Below are positions 50,482-59,841 of a stretch of 64,000 bases of DNA, piece by piece. The notes below the pieces were generated by a model. It did not search any database, was not told the DNA's origin, and saw only the letters and a program-made list of their open reading frames with translations. Each line of letters starts with the position of its first letter. Position 1 is the stretch's first letter. The stretch lies in contig NZ_JAMBOT010000004.1 of NCBI RefSeq assembly GCF_023715725.1, positions 124,001-188,000 of the forward strand, read 5' to 3'. The translations under genes and the position numbers were made by a program. This DNA comes from Paenibacillus pasadenensis. GTDB taxonomy: Bacteria; Bacillota; Bacilli; Paenibacillales; Paenibacillaceae.

Positions 50482-51906
50482 TTAGCAATCGAAGTAGAGG
50501 CCGTACTCGTAAGGATGAACACGGATTGCAACTGCTTTTGCTTCTTGACGCTTAAGAGCAACGTAGTTGTCGATGAAGTCTTGGCTGAATACGCCTGTTT
50601 CCGTAAGGAACGCGGAATCGGCTTCCAGAGCGTCCAGAGCTTCGTCGAGCGTGCCAGGAACGCTGCGGATTTCTTGCTTCTCAGCGTCGGACAGATCGTA
50701 GATGTTTTTGTCGTACGGGCCATATCCAAGAGCCGAAGGATCGATTTTGCGCTTAACGCCGTCCAGACCTGCCAGCAGCATAGCCGCGAAGCTCAGGTAA
50801 GGGTTAGCCGTGGAGTCCGGCGTACGGAACTCGATGCGGCAGCCTTTAGGCGTAACTGCTGCAACCGGAATACGAACTGCTGCGGAACGGTTGCCTTTGG
50901 AGAATACAAGGTTAACCGGCGCTTCGTAGCCTGGAACAAGGCGTTTGAACGAGTTCGTGCTCGGATTCGTCAGAGCGATCAGAGCCGGGGCATGGTGCAG
51001 AATGCCGCCGATGTAATGCAGCGCCATTTCGCTCAGGTTAGCGTAGCCGCCTTTTTCATAGAAGAGCGGGCTGTCGCCGTTAAAGATCGATTGGTGAACG
51101 TGCATGCCGCTGCCGTTGTCGCCGAAAAGCGGCTTAGGCATAAACGTAGCTACTTTGCCGTATTGGCGAGCCGTGTTGTGCACGATGTATTTGTAAAGCA
51201 TCAGGTTATCAGCCGTTTTAGTCAGCGTGTCGAAACGGAAGTTGATTTCCGCTTGTCCTGCCGTCGCCACTTCGTGGTGATGGCGCTCGATGCGCAGACC
51301 CGCTTCTGCCATCAGACGGCACATTTCGCTGCGGATATCTTGTTGGGTATCAACTGGAGCAACCGGCACATAACCGCCTTTAACGCCGACTTTAAAGCCG
51401 AGGTTGCCGCCTTCTTCTTTACGGCCCGTATTCCAAGCCGCTTCCTCGGAGTCAACCGAGAAGAAAGAAGAATTCATGGAGCTTTCGTAACGCACGTCGT
51501 CAAAGATGAAGAATTCGGACTCGGGAGCAAAAAACGCCGCCGTGCCAATGCCCGTGGATTGGAGGTATTCTTCCGCCTTGTGAGCGATGCTGCGCGGATC
51601 GCGCTCATAACGCTCGCCGTCTGGCGTGTGGATGTTACACATGATGTTCAACGTAGGATGATCGGTGAAAGGATCTACGAATACCGACTCCGTATCGGGC
51701 ATCATGACCATGTCAGATTCTTCGATGCCGCGGAAACCCGGGATCGAGGAGCCGTCAAAAGCAACGCCATTTACGAAAGTTTCACCATCTACTTCCGTCG
51801 CAGGAAGAGAAATGTGGTGAGCGCGGCCGGCAAGATCCACAAAACGGAAATCGACAAACTGGATGTTATTTTCTTTGATTTTGTCCAATACACCTTGAAC
51901 TGACAT
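50482..51906 (-). CDS. glnA: Glutamine synthetase, type I beta-like
   Basis: 474 residues. NGVAFDGSSIPGF, FFAPESEFFIFD, GYVPVAPVD, GMHVHQSIF, ALTNPSTNSFKRLVPGYEAP and RIEFRTPD are GS signatures; the enzyme joins ammonia to glutamate using ATP, as a dodecamer. It is about 30 residues longer than the Bacillus GlnA (GSI-alpha, 444), and has KNIYDLSDAEKQEI at the place where GSI-beta enzymes carry the adenylylation tyrosine (NLYDLPPEE), so it belongs to the beta type. No glnR gene precedes it. A perfect GlnR/TnrA box lies 136-152 bases upstream. Confidence 0.93.
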   Translation of the reverse strand: MSVQGVLDKIKENNIQFVDFRFVDLAGRAHHISLPATEVDGETFVNGVAFDGSSIPGFRGIEESDMVMMPDTESVFVDPFTDHPTLNIMCNIHTPDGERYERDPRSIAHKAEEYLQSTGIGTAAFFAPESEFFIFDDVRYESSMNSSFFSVDSEEAAWNTGRKEEGGNLGFKVGVKGGYVPVAPVDTQQDIRSEMCRLMAEAGLRIERHHHEVATAGQAEINFRFDTLTKTADNLMLYKYIVHNTARQYGKVATFMPKPLFGDNGSGMHVHQSIFNGDSPLFYEKGGYANLSEMALHYIGGILHHAPALIALTNPSTNSFKRLVPGYEAPVNLVFSKGNRSAAVRIPVAAVTPKGCRIEFRTPDSTANPYLSFAAMLLAGLDGVKRKIDPSALGYGPYDKNIYDLSDAEKQEIRSVPGTLDEALDALEADSAFLTETGVFSQDFIDNYVALKRQEAKAVAIRVHPYEYGLYFDC

Positions 51907-52041
51907 CTGAAATTTCCTCCATTTCCGAACGTTAACATTGATTATTACCGAGATTGTTCAACTTTGGCCCTGAACCTTGAAGTTATTATAAAACTCCCTA
52001 TTAGCACCGTCAATAGCTATGTCAGGTATTTTTGGAACAAG

Positions 52042-52058
52042 TGTAAGCATTACTCACA
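52042..52058. promoter_or_regulatory. GlnR/TnrA-type operator before glnA
   Basis: TGTAAGCATTACTCACA fits the TGTNAN7TNACA consensus at every fixed position. It lies in the 330-base gap between glnA and the aroF terminator and so should control glnA by nitrogen supply. Confidence 0.75.
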
Positions 52059-52099
52059 ACATTTATACAATATGCATCTTTATTTGCACCAAAAAACAT

Positions 52100-52143
52100 A
52101 AACATCCGTAAATCCTTAATAAAAACAGGATTTACGGATGTTT
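52100..52143 (-). terminator. Terminator of the DAHP synthase gene
   Basis: AAACATCCGTAAATCCT (52100-52116) pairs perfectly with AGGATTTACGGATGTTT (52127-52143); TTTTTT follows shortly on the minus strand. Confidence 0.85.
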
Positions 52144-52240
52144 ACGAACGTTTGTAACCTTATATTTAACCTTGTCGATATACGTATCTTTGCATAATTA
52201 TAAGAAAGCGTTTACTTTCTCTCTCTTCTGTTCGGCCCGA

Positions 52241-53302
52241 TTAACGCTGCCAGACGGCAAATGCCTCCGCCTCTTCCTTTTTCGTGTCAAAATTCTTGCC
52301 GACGATTGGCGCAAGCTTCTCCAGATCCTTAAGCAGCTGGGCGAATTGATCCGGGAACAGCGATTGTACGCCGTCGCCGGTAGCGGAGTTGTCAGGATCG
52401 GTATGCATTTCAATAATGAGACCGTTCGCTCCAGCCGCTACCGATGCTTTGGCCATCGGCTCAACAAGCTCTCTGCGGCCTGTGCCATGGCTCGGATCGG
52501 AAATGACAGGCAGATGGCTCAAACCTTGCAGCACCGGAATCGCCGTCAGATCAAGCGTATTGCGCGTGTAGGTCTCGAACGTCCGGATGCCGCGCTCGCA
52601 GAGCATAACGTTCGGATTGCCTCCGGCCAAAATGTATTCAGCCGCATTCAGGAATTCATCGTAGGTGCTGCTGAATCCGCGCTTGAGCAGAACTGGCGTC
52701 TGAATCGTGCCGAGCTTGCGGAGCAGATCAAAATTCTGCATATTGCGCGTCCCTACCTGCAAGATGTCGGCATGCTCCGCACAGATATCAACATACTCCG
52801 GCGTCATGACTTCCGTAATCGTCAGCAGGCCGTGCTTCTCGCCGGCTTTGCGCATCATTTCGAGCCCTTCGACGCCAACGCCCTGGAAGCTGTACGGCCC
52901 CGTGCGCGGCTTGAACGCCCCGCCCCGCAGCACCTGGCCTCCCGCCGCTTTCACCAGGCGGGCAATCTCGTCAATCTGCTCCTCATTCTCGACCGCGCAA
53001 GGGCCGCCCATAATAACAAGATTGCTGCCGCCGATCTTGACGCCTTTGATGTCGATAATCGTGTCCTCGGGATGAAAGTCACGGCTGGCCAGCTTGTAGG
53101 ACTTGGAAATTTTAACGACATTCTCTACACCCTTCAGCTGGCGCAGGTGCTCGGCCAAGGTCGGCTCCGCTTTGCCGATAATTCCGATTACGGTACGATC
53201 CGTTCCGCGGGATACATGAGCCGCAACTCCTGCGCGCTCGATATGAGAGACGATCTCGGCAATCCGCTCGTCGGTAATAGTTGGTTGTGTAATCACGATC
53301 AT
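52241..53302 (-). CDS. aroF: 3-deoxy-7-phosphoheptulonate synthase, type I beta, with N-terminal regulatory domain
   Basis: 353 residues. The first about 70 form a ferredoxin-like/ACT-like regulatory domain ([20 protein letters not shown] onward), and the rest is the DAHP synthase barrel: [75 protein letters not shown] and [17 protein letters not shown]. It condenses phosphoenolpyruvate with erythrose 4-phosphate, the first step of aromatic amino acid synthesis. The ATG at 53302 lies ten bases after AAGGAG. Confidence 0.93.
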   Translation of the reverse strand: MIVITQPTITDERIAEIVSHIERAGVAAHVSRGTDRTVIGIIGKAEPTLAEHLRQLKGVENVVKISKSYKLASRDFHPEDTIIDIKGVKIGGSNLVIMGGPCAVENEEQIDEIARLVKAAGGQVLRGGAFKPRTGPYSFQGVGVEGLEMMRKAGEKHGLLTITEVMTPEYVDICAEHADILQVGTRNMQNFDLLRKLGTIQTPVLLKRGFSSTYDEFLNAAEYILAGGNPNVMLCERGIRTFETYTRNTLDLTAIPVLQGLSHLPVISDPSHGTGRRELVEPMAKASVAAGANGLIIEMHTDPDNSATGDGVQSLFPDQFAQLLKDLEKLAPIVGKNFDTKKEEAEAFAVWQR

Positions 53303-53509
53303 GGTCTGCACTCTCCTTTAACCTTGTGGACGCTTTAATTTAGGATGGAACCCTTGGCACTTTCTCACTTGTTCGCTTAAAAGCTTGTTTGCTTTTAAGC
53401 TTTTAAGCTTTTATGCAATGAAGTAACTATACATGATTAAGCAGGGTTTCGTCAAGTTCCATCCTCTGGTATCCTATTCAGCTTATGCTGCCTTAATGCT
53501 TGGTATTAA

Positions 53510-53548
53510 AAACCCCGCTTGCAGGGCGCACCTTTGCAAGCGGGGTTT
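53510..53548 (-). terminator. Terminator of the glycosyltransferase gene
   Basis: AAACCCCGCTTGCA (53510-53523) pairs perfectly with TGCAAGCGGGGTTT (53535-53548), with further T's on the minus strand. Confidence 0.88.
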
Positions 53549-53588
53549 CTATTCAGACTGCGCGTTAAGGCTTCGTCATATCAATCGT

Positions 53589-55847
53589 TTAATCCAGCGT
53601 CACTTCATATAGAACAGCTTCGCCGGAGCCGGCGCTCTCCCCGTTCCCGGAGCTGTACTGGCTTTTATCGACCGGTTTGCCGTGTTTTTTTATCCATCCC
53701 GTCAGCTTATCGCTCCCAGTGCCGCGACCAGCAGCGCTGCGGATAAAGTCACGCACTAGGAAATACTTCACTTTGCCGGAGCGGACAAGCTCCTCGAGCT
53801 TCGCTTCATCATATACCGGGTCACTGCTCTTGAAGCCCTGCAAAATGACCAGCTTCTCTTTTTCCTTCACAATATATGGCGCTGCAGTCGAATAGTCCAT
53901 GACCGCAAGCAAATAATCGGTTGTCTGATTGCTCCGCAAAAACTCCAGCAATCCTTTGTCCGCTGCGGCGGCCTCCGGGCCTCCAAGCGTCATGTTTCCG
54001 ACAGGCCGCATCAAACCCTGCTGCCCGTTTGGCGGCGTCTTCTGCCCGTCAGGCGGGGTCATCTGCCCGTCAGGCGGAGTCATCTGCTGTCCGTCCGGCA
54101 TCGTGCGTCCATCGTCCTGTCCGTTATTCCTTGAAGGCCATTGATTGCTTTGAGAGCCGCCGCGTCCGCCATTACCGTTCCCCATCTCCGCAACACTGAA
54201 TTGCATGCCCATGCCCCCGTTCCCGCCGCCAGGCCCGGCCTTGGGAATCATGCTGTTTTGGCCGTAAACGATTGGCGTTGCCGACCAGTATGCTGGCCCG
54301 ATGAGCAGCACAGCTAAACTAAGCGCAAAAATAGTTCTGGAGCCTGCCCGCTTATCGCTGTTCTGCGCCGCAAGAAACAAAGCTCCCAGCAGGCCAAGAG
54401 CCGCTGCGGCAATCGACCAGCCAATGCCAATCGTATCCTCGTAAGCTTGAAGAATATACCATTGAAACAATCCCGTTACAGCGACGGCAACGGGCAGCAG
54501 CCAAGCCTGCCAACCGGCGCTTTCTCTGTACTTGCTCCACATGTGCGCCGCACCCGCCCCCGCAAGAGCGGCAATTGGCGGAGCGAGCATGATGAGATAA
54601 TATTCGTGCATAAAGCCTGCTACGCTAAAAAACGCGCCGACCGGTATAAGCCAGGCAAGCCAGAACAGCGCTTCTTTATGCTTGGCCGTCATCCCTCTCC
54701 ATCTGAAGCTAATCAGCAGCGCCAGCGCCGATAGCAGCGCAAAGGGCAGCAGCCAGCTCGCCTGGCCCGACAGCCCGCTTTGAAACAGGCGCAACGGGCC
54801 TTTTTTACCGCTGCCAAACATGCCGCCAGCCATCGGAGCTACGTCTCCCGGCATGCCTGGCTCAATGTCCATACCCGAGCCGCCCATCCGCATCCGGCCG
54901 TCTTCATTTGAAGGATTAGTCCCCTGCGGCGGATTTTCTTGGAGCTGCCCGCCACCGTTTTGTCCCGCATCGCCGCTGCCAGGATCGATTATTTTTGTTC
55001 CGGTTCCGTTTGGACCTCCGATATTATCCCCCGTCAGCCGGGATACGCCGTTATAACCAAACGCCAGCTCCAGCACGGAGTTGGTCTCGCTGCTTCCAAT
55101 ATAAGGGCGTTTGTCTGCCGGAATTGCATCCACAACTACGGCCCAAGATACGGAAATGAGCAGCATAACACCCGTACATACGGCCAAAATGGAGTATTTT
55201 CGGGCCGTTCTCAGCCACCTGACGCCCAAAACATAAAGCAAGAAAAAAGCAGGCAGCACCATGTACGCTTGCAGCATTTTCATGTTGAAGGCAACACCGA
55301 TCAGCGCAAAGGCGGCAATCAGACTGCCGGTACGCTGTTCGCGAATGCCCCGCAGCAAAAACCAGGCGGCAAGCACTAACGCAAACACGACCATGGCATC
55401 CATATTATTCGTACGGGCCACCGAGACCGCTACCGGAGTAAGCGCCATGGCAATAGCCGCGCACCGTGCAGCTAAAGTGCCGAAGGTTGGTTTGACGCAC
55501 AGATAGATTAGAGGCACCGTGGCGATAAAAGCCAATGCTTGCGGCAAAATAACGCTCCAGCCATGCAGGCCAAATACAAAAGCAAAGGCTGTCTGAATCC
55601 ATAGCACCAGCGGCGGTTTATCAACCGTGACCGAGCCTGCCGAATCCAGCGATCCAAAGAAAAAGTTGTGCCAGCTCTGTAGCATGCTTCCGACAGCTGT
55701 TGTGTAGTAAGTATTGGAGTACGCCTCGTTCCAAATTCCGTACAAACTTAAACATGCCGCAACCGCAATTGCTGCAGCCAGCCAGTAATCAACCGTAAAA
55801 TGCCGCCTTGAACGGCCCTCGCTCTCTATCATCCGGTTATCATCCAT
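53589..55847 (-). CDS. Family 39 glycosyltransferase (ArnT/PMT-like) membrane protein
   Basis: 752 residues with many transmembrane helices. The N-terminal signature NTYYTTAVGSMLQSWHNFFF followed by DSAGSVTVDKPPLVLWIQ matches the PMT_2/ArnT-like family, which transfers a sugar from a polyprenyl phosphate to an outer acceptor. Two low-complexity loops are unusual: one rich in Gly, Asn and Met around residues 300-360, and one around 570-645 with repeated PPDGQ-type units. A soluble C-terminal domain reads EFLRSNQTTDYLLAVMDYST. Start at 55847 preferred (AGGAG ten bases upstream). Acceptor unknown. Confidence 0.85.
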   Translation of the reverse strand: MDDNRMIESEGRSRRHFTVDYWLAAAIAVAACLSLYGIWNEAYSNTYYTTAVGSMLQSWHNFFFGSLDSAGSVTVDKPPLVLWIQTAFAFVFGLHGWSVILPQALAFIATVPLIYLCVKPTFGTLAARCAAIAMALTPVAVSVARTNNMDAMVVFALVLAAWFLLRGIREQRTGSLIAAFALIGVAFNMKMLQAYMVLPAFFLLYVLGVRWLRTARKYSILAVCTGVMLLISVSWAVVVDAIPADKRPYIGSSETNSVLELAFGYNGVSRLTGDNIGGPNGTGTKIIDPGSGDAGQNGGGQLQENPPQGTNPSNEDGRMRMGGSGMDIEPGMPGDVAPMAGGMFGSGKKGPLRLFQSGLSGQASWLLPFALLSALALLISFRWRGMTAKHKEALFWLAWLIPVGAFFSVAGFMHEYYLIMLAPPIAALAGAGAAHMWSKYRESAGWQAWLLPVAVAVTGLFQWYILQAYEDTIGIGWSIAAAALGLLGALFLAAQNSDKRAGSRTIFALSLAVLLIGPAYWSATPIVYGQNSMIPKAGPGGGNGGMGMQFSVAEMGNGNGGRGGSQSNQWPSRNNGQDDGRTMPDGQQMTPPDGQMTPPDGQKTPPNGQQGLMRPVGNMTLGGPEAAAADKGLLEFLRSNQTTDYLLAVMDYSTAAPYIVKEKEKLVILQGFKSSDPVYDEAKLEELVRSGKVKYFLVRDFIRSAAGRGTGSDKLTGWIKKHGKPVDKSQYSSGNGESAGSGEAVLYEVTLD

Positions 55848-55921
55848 GAAGGCTTCACTCCTCATCAATCAGGTTCTGAGCTTATCCTATAATTGTAAAA
55901 TGAACCCTTCATGAACAAAAA

Positions 55922-55941
55922 AGCCTCCACGAATGGAGGCT
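55922..55941 (-). terminator. Terminator of the ispH-DUF2062 operon
   Basis: AGCCTCCA (55922-55929) pairs with TGGAGGCT (55934-55941), followed by six T's on the minus strand. Confidence 0.82.
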
Positions 55942-55959
55942 GTACCGTACTTATACTAC

Positions 55960-56499
55960 TCAAATCTCTGCAGGAGCAGCCGAAATCCGGCGCATACGGC
56001 GGCGCTCCTTGCGCTTGGCCTTCACATAAACAAGAACCGAGCGGACTGTTATGAACAGCAGCGCGCCGATCCATAATCCGTCCACAATGCCACCCACAAT
56101 CAGCTTCAAATTCAGAAGCAGCATATGGTTAAACTTGTCGCCCACGAGCGGCAGATGCACCTCCATATGCGATGGCAGCACCCATCCGCCAACGGCTTTA
56201 TGCAAATACACCAGCGGCAAATAAATGATTTTACCGAGCGCAAAACCGACCAGAGCTCCTGCCAGGCTGCCCCGCAGCAAATAGACAAGCGGAAAAATCA
56301 GAAAAAAAGCGAGCCCGTACGTGGGCAGCGTGAACATCTCGCAAAAAAAGCCGACTGAAAAACCCATCGCCACAAAGGTTGCGCCCCCTGGAGCCCGCAG
56401 CAGCTGCAGCAGCTTGAGCCGGGCCCAGCGCTTAGCGCTTCTTGGCAAGGAGCGGAATTTGGCCGGCGTTAAGCCGGACGTCGCCCGATGCGATTTCAT
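55960..56499 (-). CDS. DUF2062 membrane protein
   Basis: A 179-residue protein with a basic N-terminus and three or four hydrophobic segments (ATFVAMGFSVGFFCEMFTLP, GLAFFLIFPLVYLLRGSLAG, GGIVDGLWIGALLFITVRSV) and a very basic C-terminus (KAKRKERRRMRRI). The pattern PxxxAxGxxxGxFxxxxP-like is that of DUF2062. Function unknown. It is coupled to ispH by a TAATG overlap. Confidence 0.82.
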   Translation of the reverse strand: MKSHRATSGLTPAKFRSLPRSAKRWARLKLLQLLRAPGGATFVAMGFSVGFFCEMFTLPTYGLAFFLIFPLVYLLRGSLAGALVGFALGKIIYLPLVYLHKAVGGWVLPSHMEVHLPLVGDKFNHMLLLNLKLIVGGIVDGLWIGALLFITVRSVLVYVKAKRKERRRMRRISAAPAEI

Positions 56500-57449
56500 T
56501 ACGCGCCCGACTTCGCTTTGACTTTCGGCAGCAGCTTCGCCATATCGACTGTGCGCTTAAGCTCCCAGGTGTCCGGGTTGCTTTCGTCGTACTGCTCCAA
56601 AAATTGAATGACCTCGCGTGTAAGCGGCGTTGGTGTCGAAGCCCCGGAGGTGACGGAAACGCGTTGTTTGCCCTTCAGCCAATCCAGGTTCAGCTCGGAC
56701 AGATCCGATATGCGGTAAGCCGGAACGCCGGAAATCTCCTCCGACACTTGAGCCAGCCGATTGGAGTTGTTGCTGCGGGGATCGCCCACGACGATCGTCA
56801 GCTCGGCTTGCCCGGCCTGATCCGCAACTGCCTCTTGGCGAACTTGAGTGGCAAGGCAAATTTCGTTATGAATTTCCGCATGCGGGTATTTCTCCAGCAG
56901 ACGGCTAATCAGATGGCGAATATCCCATTGCGACATCGTGGTCTGATTCGTTATAAGAATCCGCTCGCCGGATACTTCGAGCAGGTCGATATCCGCATCG
57001 CGCTCGATTAGATGAACCCGATCGGGCGCAACGCCAACAGCGCCTTCCGGCTCCGGGTGGCCCTTTTTGCCGATATAGATGATTTCGTAATTCTCTGCTG
57101 TTTTCTCGCGAATGAGATCATGCGTTTTGGTCACGTCGGGGCAGGTCGCATCAACAACCGTGAGCCCTTTCTCCTTCGCCCTGCGGCGAACTTCCGGCGA
57201 TACGCCGTGTGCAGTAAAAATAATCGTGCCGGACTCTACCTGTTCCAAAATGTCCAGCCGGTTTTCGCCGTCCAGCGTAATGATGCCCTCTTCCTTGAAG
57301 GCGTCGGTGACATGCGCGTTATGCACGATCATGCCGAGTATATAGATCGGGCGGGGCAAATCAAGGTTGCGCGCCGTTTGCAGTGCCAGCACCATCGCAT
57401 CAACAACCCCGTAGCAATAGCCCCGCGGGGATATTTTGACAACTTCCAT
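56499..57449 (-). CDS. ispH: 4-hydroxy-3-methylbut-2-enyl diphosphate reductase
   Basis: 316 residues. It carries the three iron-sulfur cysteines expected in Isp[10 protein letters not shown] (Cys12), [13 protein letters not shown] and [13 protein letters not shown], with [11 protein letters not shown] and [14 protein letters not shown] binding the substrate diphosphate. The enzyme makes IPP and DMAPP in the last MEP pathway step. The start at 57449 has AAGGCAGG upstream; the frame to 57512 is longer but lacks a site. Followed by the coupled DUF2062 gene. Confidence 0.94.
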   Translation of the reverse strand: MEVVKISPRGYCYGVVDAMVLALQTARNLDLPRPIYILGMIVHNAHVTDAFKEEGIITLDGENRLDILEQVESGTIIFTAHGVSPEVRRRAKEKGLTVVDATCPDVTKTHDLIREKTAENYEIIYIGKKGHPEPEGAVGVAPDRVHLIERDADIDLLEVSGERILITNQTTMSQWDIRHLISRLLEKYPHAEIHNEICLATQVRQEAVADQAGQAELTIVVGDPRSNNSNRLAQVSEEISGVPAYRISDLSELNLDWLKGKQRVSVTSGASTPTPLTREVIQFLEQYDESNPDTWELKRTVDMAKLLPKVKAKSGA

Positions 57450-57527
57450 CGCAGTACCTGCCTTCCCGGCCGCCTTAGGTGAGTTGAACTCCCATGACGC
57501 ATGCGGCCGCACTACCTCCAGTATACT

Positions 57528-59009
57528 CTAATTATCTGACACGGAAAAGGCGACGGGCAGCCACACCGTAAACGTTGTTCCCGCTCCGGGACTGGTATGA
57601 ACTTCGACGGTGCCGTCATGTTCGGAAATGATCCATTGTGCGATCGACAGACCGAGTCCGGTGCCGCTTGTAATGCCGCGAGATTCGTCAGCCCGGTAAA
57701 AACGCTCGAAAATATGCGGAATTTGAGCTTCCTCCATTCCAAGCCCGGTATCCTGGATTTTCACCCCGGCCTGGCCTCCGTTCAGCACGGCTGTCATTCT
57801 GACGCTTCCCTCCGGCGTGTACTTGAAGGCATTTTCGATGAAAATAAACATCAGCTGCCGTAAATAATCGGCATTGCCGATGACGCCAACACCTTCTAGC
57901 GCAGTCAAATCTCCGGGCAGCCACACCGCTTTACGCGGCAGTAGCCCTGCACGTCGGACGACATCCTCCAGCAGCGGCAGCAGCTCGACCGGGCTTTTCT
58001 CCATAATAAAGCCGGCATCGGCGCGCGCCAGCGCCAGCAGATCGTTGACAAGACGCGACATGCGCCTCGCCTCGTCAGCAATATCCTTCATCGCTTCGCG
58101 GGACAACTCACGGCGCTGCGCTTCCTGCTCCGACAGCTGCACGGCTCGGCTGTCGCCATCCTCAAGCGCGGGAATCCACATTTTCTCCAGCAGATCAATA
58201 TTGCCGCGAATGGTTGTGAGCGGGGTGCGCAGCTCATGCGATGCGTCGGACACAAAACGCCGCTGCGCGTCGTACAGCTCGTCCAGCTCGTTGTAGGCAA
58301 GCTCCATTCGGCCGAGCATACCGTTTAGTGTATTGGTCAAACGTCCCAGCTCATCGTTCGGCCCGTTCCAAACAATCCGTCTGCTGAGATCCGAGCCTTT
58401 ATCAATCTGCTCTGCCGCCTGAATTACAACTTCAATCGGCCGCAGCGATTGGCGGGCCATAATGAGGCCTATGGTAAAGGCCAAAATAAGTCCGAGCAAA
58501 GAGGAAATGATCAAAATCGTGCGCAGCTGCTGCAGCAGATTTTCTTGGGTACCAACAAAAGCTCCGACCTGCAGCAGTCCGACGACCTGCTGATTTTCAC
58601 TGCTGACAATCGCAACCTCATAAACATAAAATGGATTGCCTTCTACGCTAATCTTGCGGAAGCCATTCTGTTTTTTTACTTTGGACGGATCCTTTTCAAA
58701 CGAAAATTTTAAATTATTTTGCAGCAAATTCGCTGAGCGCTGCGGATCCCGGTTGTTGAGGTAATTGACAATTTGAACAAAATATTCACCTTGCAAGTAT
58801 GATGATGGAGCCATTCGGAGCTCGCCTGGATCATAGATGCTATTCTCAATAATTTGCTGTCCCAGCTGGCCTCCCTGCAGCTTCAGCTTTGCCTCAACAT
58901 CGCTGTAAGTATTGTGGCTTAAAAAAAGATACACGGCTCCGCTAAGAACCAGCAGAACAAAAGCCAAAATGCCGCTGTACCATAACGTCAGCTTTAATCG
59001 GATGGACAC
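57528..59009 (-). CDS. Sensor histidine kinase of an OmpR-type pair next to HtrA
   Basis: 493 residues. Helix 1 about 9-31, an extracytoplasmic sensor about 32-160, helix 2 about 163-184, HAMP (RQSLRPIEVVIQAAEQIDKG), dimerisation domain with SDASHELRTPLTTI (His258), and HATPase motifs (FIENAFKYTPEG, DTGLGMEEAQ, GTGLGLSIAQWI). The GTG start follows four bases after its regulator's stop. The neighbouring HtrA gene suggests a secretion-stress pair like CssRS, but similarity to CssS in the sensor cannot be judged here. Confidence 0.9.
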   Translation of the reverse strand: MSIRLKLTLWYSGILAFVLLVLSGAVYLFLSHNTYSDVEAKLKLQGGQLGQQIIENSIYDPGELRMAPSSYLQGEYFVQIVNYLNNRDPQRSANLLQNNLKFSFEKDPSKVKKQNGFRKISVEGNPFYVYEVAIVSSENQQVVGLLQVGAFVGTQENLLQQLRTILIISSLLGLILAFTIGLIMARQSLRPIEVVIQAAEQIDKGSDLSRRIVWNGPNDELGRLTNTLNGMLGRMELAYNELDELYDAQRRFVSDASHELRTPLTTIRGNIDLLEKMWIPALEDGDSRAVQLSEQEAQRRELSREAMKDIADEARRMSRLVNDLLALARADAGFIMEKSPVELLPLLEDVVRRAGLLPRKAVWLPGDLTALEGVGVIGNADYLRQLMFIFIENAFKYTPEGSVRMTAVLNGGQAGVKIQDTGLGMEEAQIPHIFERFYRADESRGITSGTGLGLSIAQWIISEHDGTVEVHTSPGAGTTFTVWLPVAFSVSDN

Positions 59010-59012
59010 GCG

Positions 59013-59708
59013 TCAGCTCACTCCTCCGCGAAGCACATACCCCGTGCCCCGCACCGTCTGGATCAACCGGCTTTCTTGACCGGCGTCCTCCGTTTTTTGG
59101 CGCAGCATCGCGATATAAACCTCCAGCACGTTGGATTCTCCGCTGTAATCGTAGCCCCAAATTTTGTCCATAATGGAGTCTCGGGTCAGCACCCGCTTCG
59201 GATTGTTCATGAAAAATTGCAGCAGATCAAATTCCTTGGCGGTTAGTTCAATGCGGCGTCCGCCGCGCAGCGCCTCGCGCGAGTCGAGATCGAGAATAAG
59301 GTCCTCGAATACGAGCCGGTTCGTCTCCTCCTCCAGCTTGTCCGGCTTGCGGCGCAGCAAAGCCCGCACGCGCGCAAGCAGCTCCTCCAGCGCAAACGGC
59401 TTAACCAGGTAATCATCCGCGCCGAGGTCCAAACCGCGCACCCGGTCGTTGATATCATCCTTGGCAGTAAGCATAAGGATTGGGACGGAGCTGCCGCTCT
59501 CACGAACGCGGCGGCATACCTCCCAGCCGTCGACCTGCGGCATCATCACATCCAGAATGAGCAGATGCGGCTCCAGACCGAGCAGCACCTTAAGCCCTTC
59601 GAGCCCGTTGCTGGCTGTCGTCACCTCGTATCCTTCAAAAGCCAGGCTGCGGCGCAGCATCGAAATAATTTTTTCATCGTCGTCTACGATTACAATATGC
59701 GGTCTCAT
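59013..59708 (-). CDS. OmpR-family response regulator of the pair next to HtrA
   Basis: 231 residues. Receiver with VDDDEK, Asp53 in ILDVMMPQVDGWE and DDYLVKPFALEELLARVRAL; winged helix-turn-helix with LTAKEFDLLQFFMNNPKRVL and SNVLEVYIAMLRQK, ending TVRGTGYVLR. The ATG at 59708 has AAGGAGGGG upstream; the frame to 59747 is not needed. It is the first gene of the two-component operon. Confidence 0.92.
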   Translation of the reverse strand: MRPHIVIVDDDEKIISMLRRSLAFEGYEVTTASNGLEGLKVLLGLEPHLLILDVMMPQVDGWEVCRRVRESGSSVPILMLTAKDDINDRVRGLDLGADDYLVKPFALEELLARVRALLRRKPDKLEEETNRLVFEDLILDLDSREALRGGRRIELTAKEFDLLQFFMNNPKRVLTRDSIMDKIWGYDYSGESNVLEVYIAMLRQKTEDAGQESRLIQTVRGTGYVLRGGVS

Positions 59709-59778
59709 GAGACCCCTCCTTACCCCTGCTACCATATTCTGTCTCATCTATCGTACCGCAATCCGGCCGCATGCAAAA

Positions 59779-59804
59779 GCGCAGGCCCGTTATCCGCCTG
59801 CGCT
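59779..59804 (-). terminator. Terminator of the HtrA gene
   Basis: AGCGCAGGC (59779-59787) pairs with GCCTGCGCT (59796-59804); TTTTGC follows on the minus strand. It separates htrA from the two-component operon downstream. Confidence 0.8.
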
Positions 59805-59841
59805 CCGCGAAGCCGCTGTGGAGCCGAACTCCAACTATTGC

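Noticed and set aside
50467..51903. 478-codon open frame antisense to glnA
   Set aside because: The glnA frame covers the same bases with all GS signatures; the opposite frame has no recognisable domain and no ribosome site.
53312..53500. T-box or other aromatic amino acid leader before the DAHP synthase gene
   Set aside because: A GGATGGAACCC-like string is present but on the wrong strand, and no specifier or antiterminator structure could be built.
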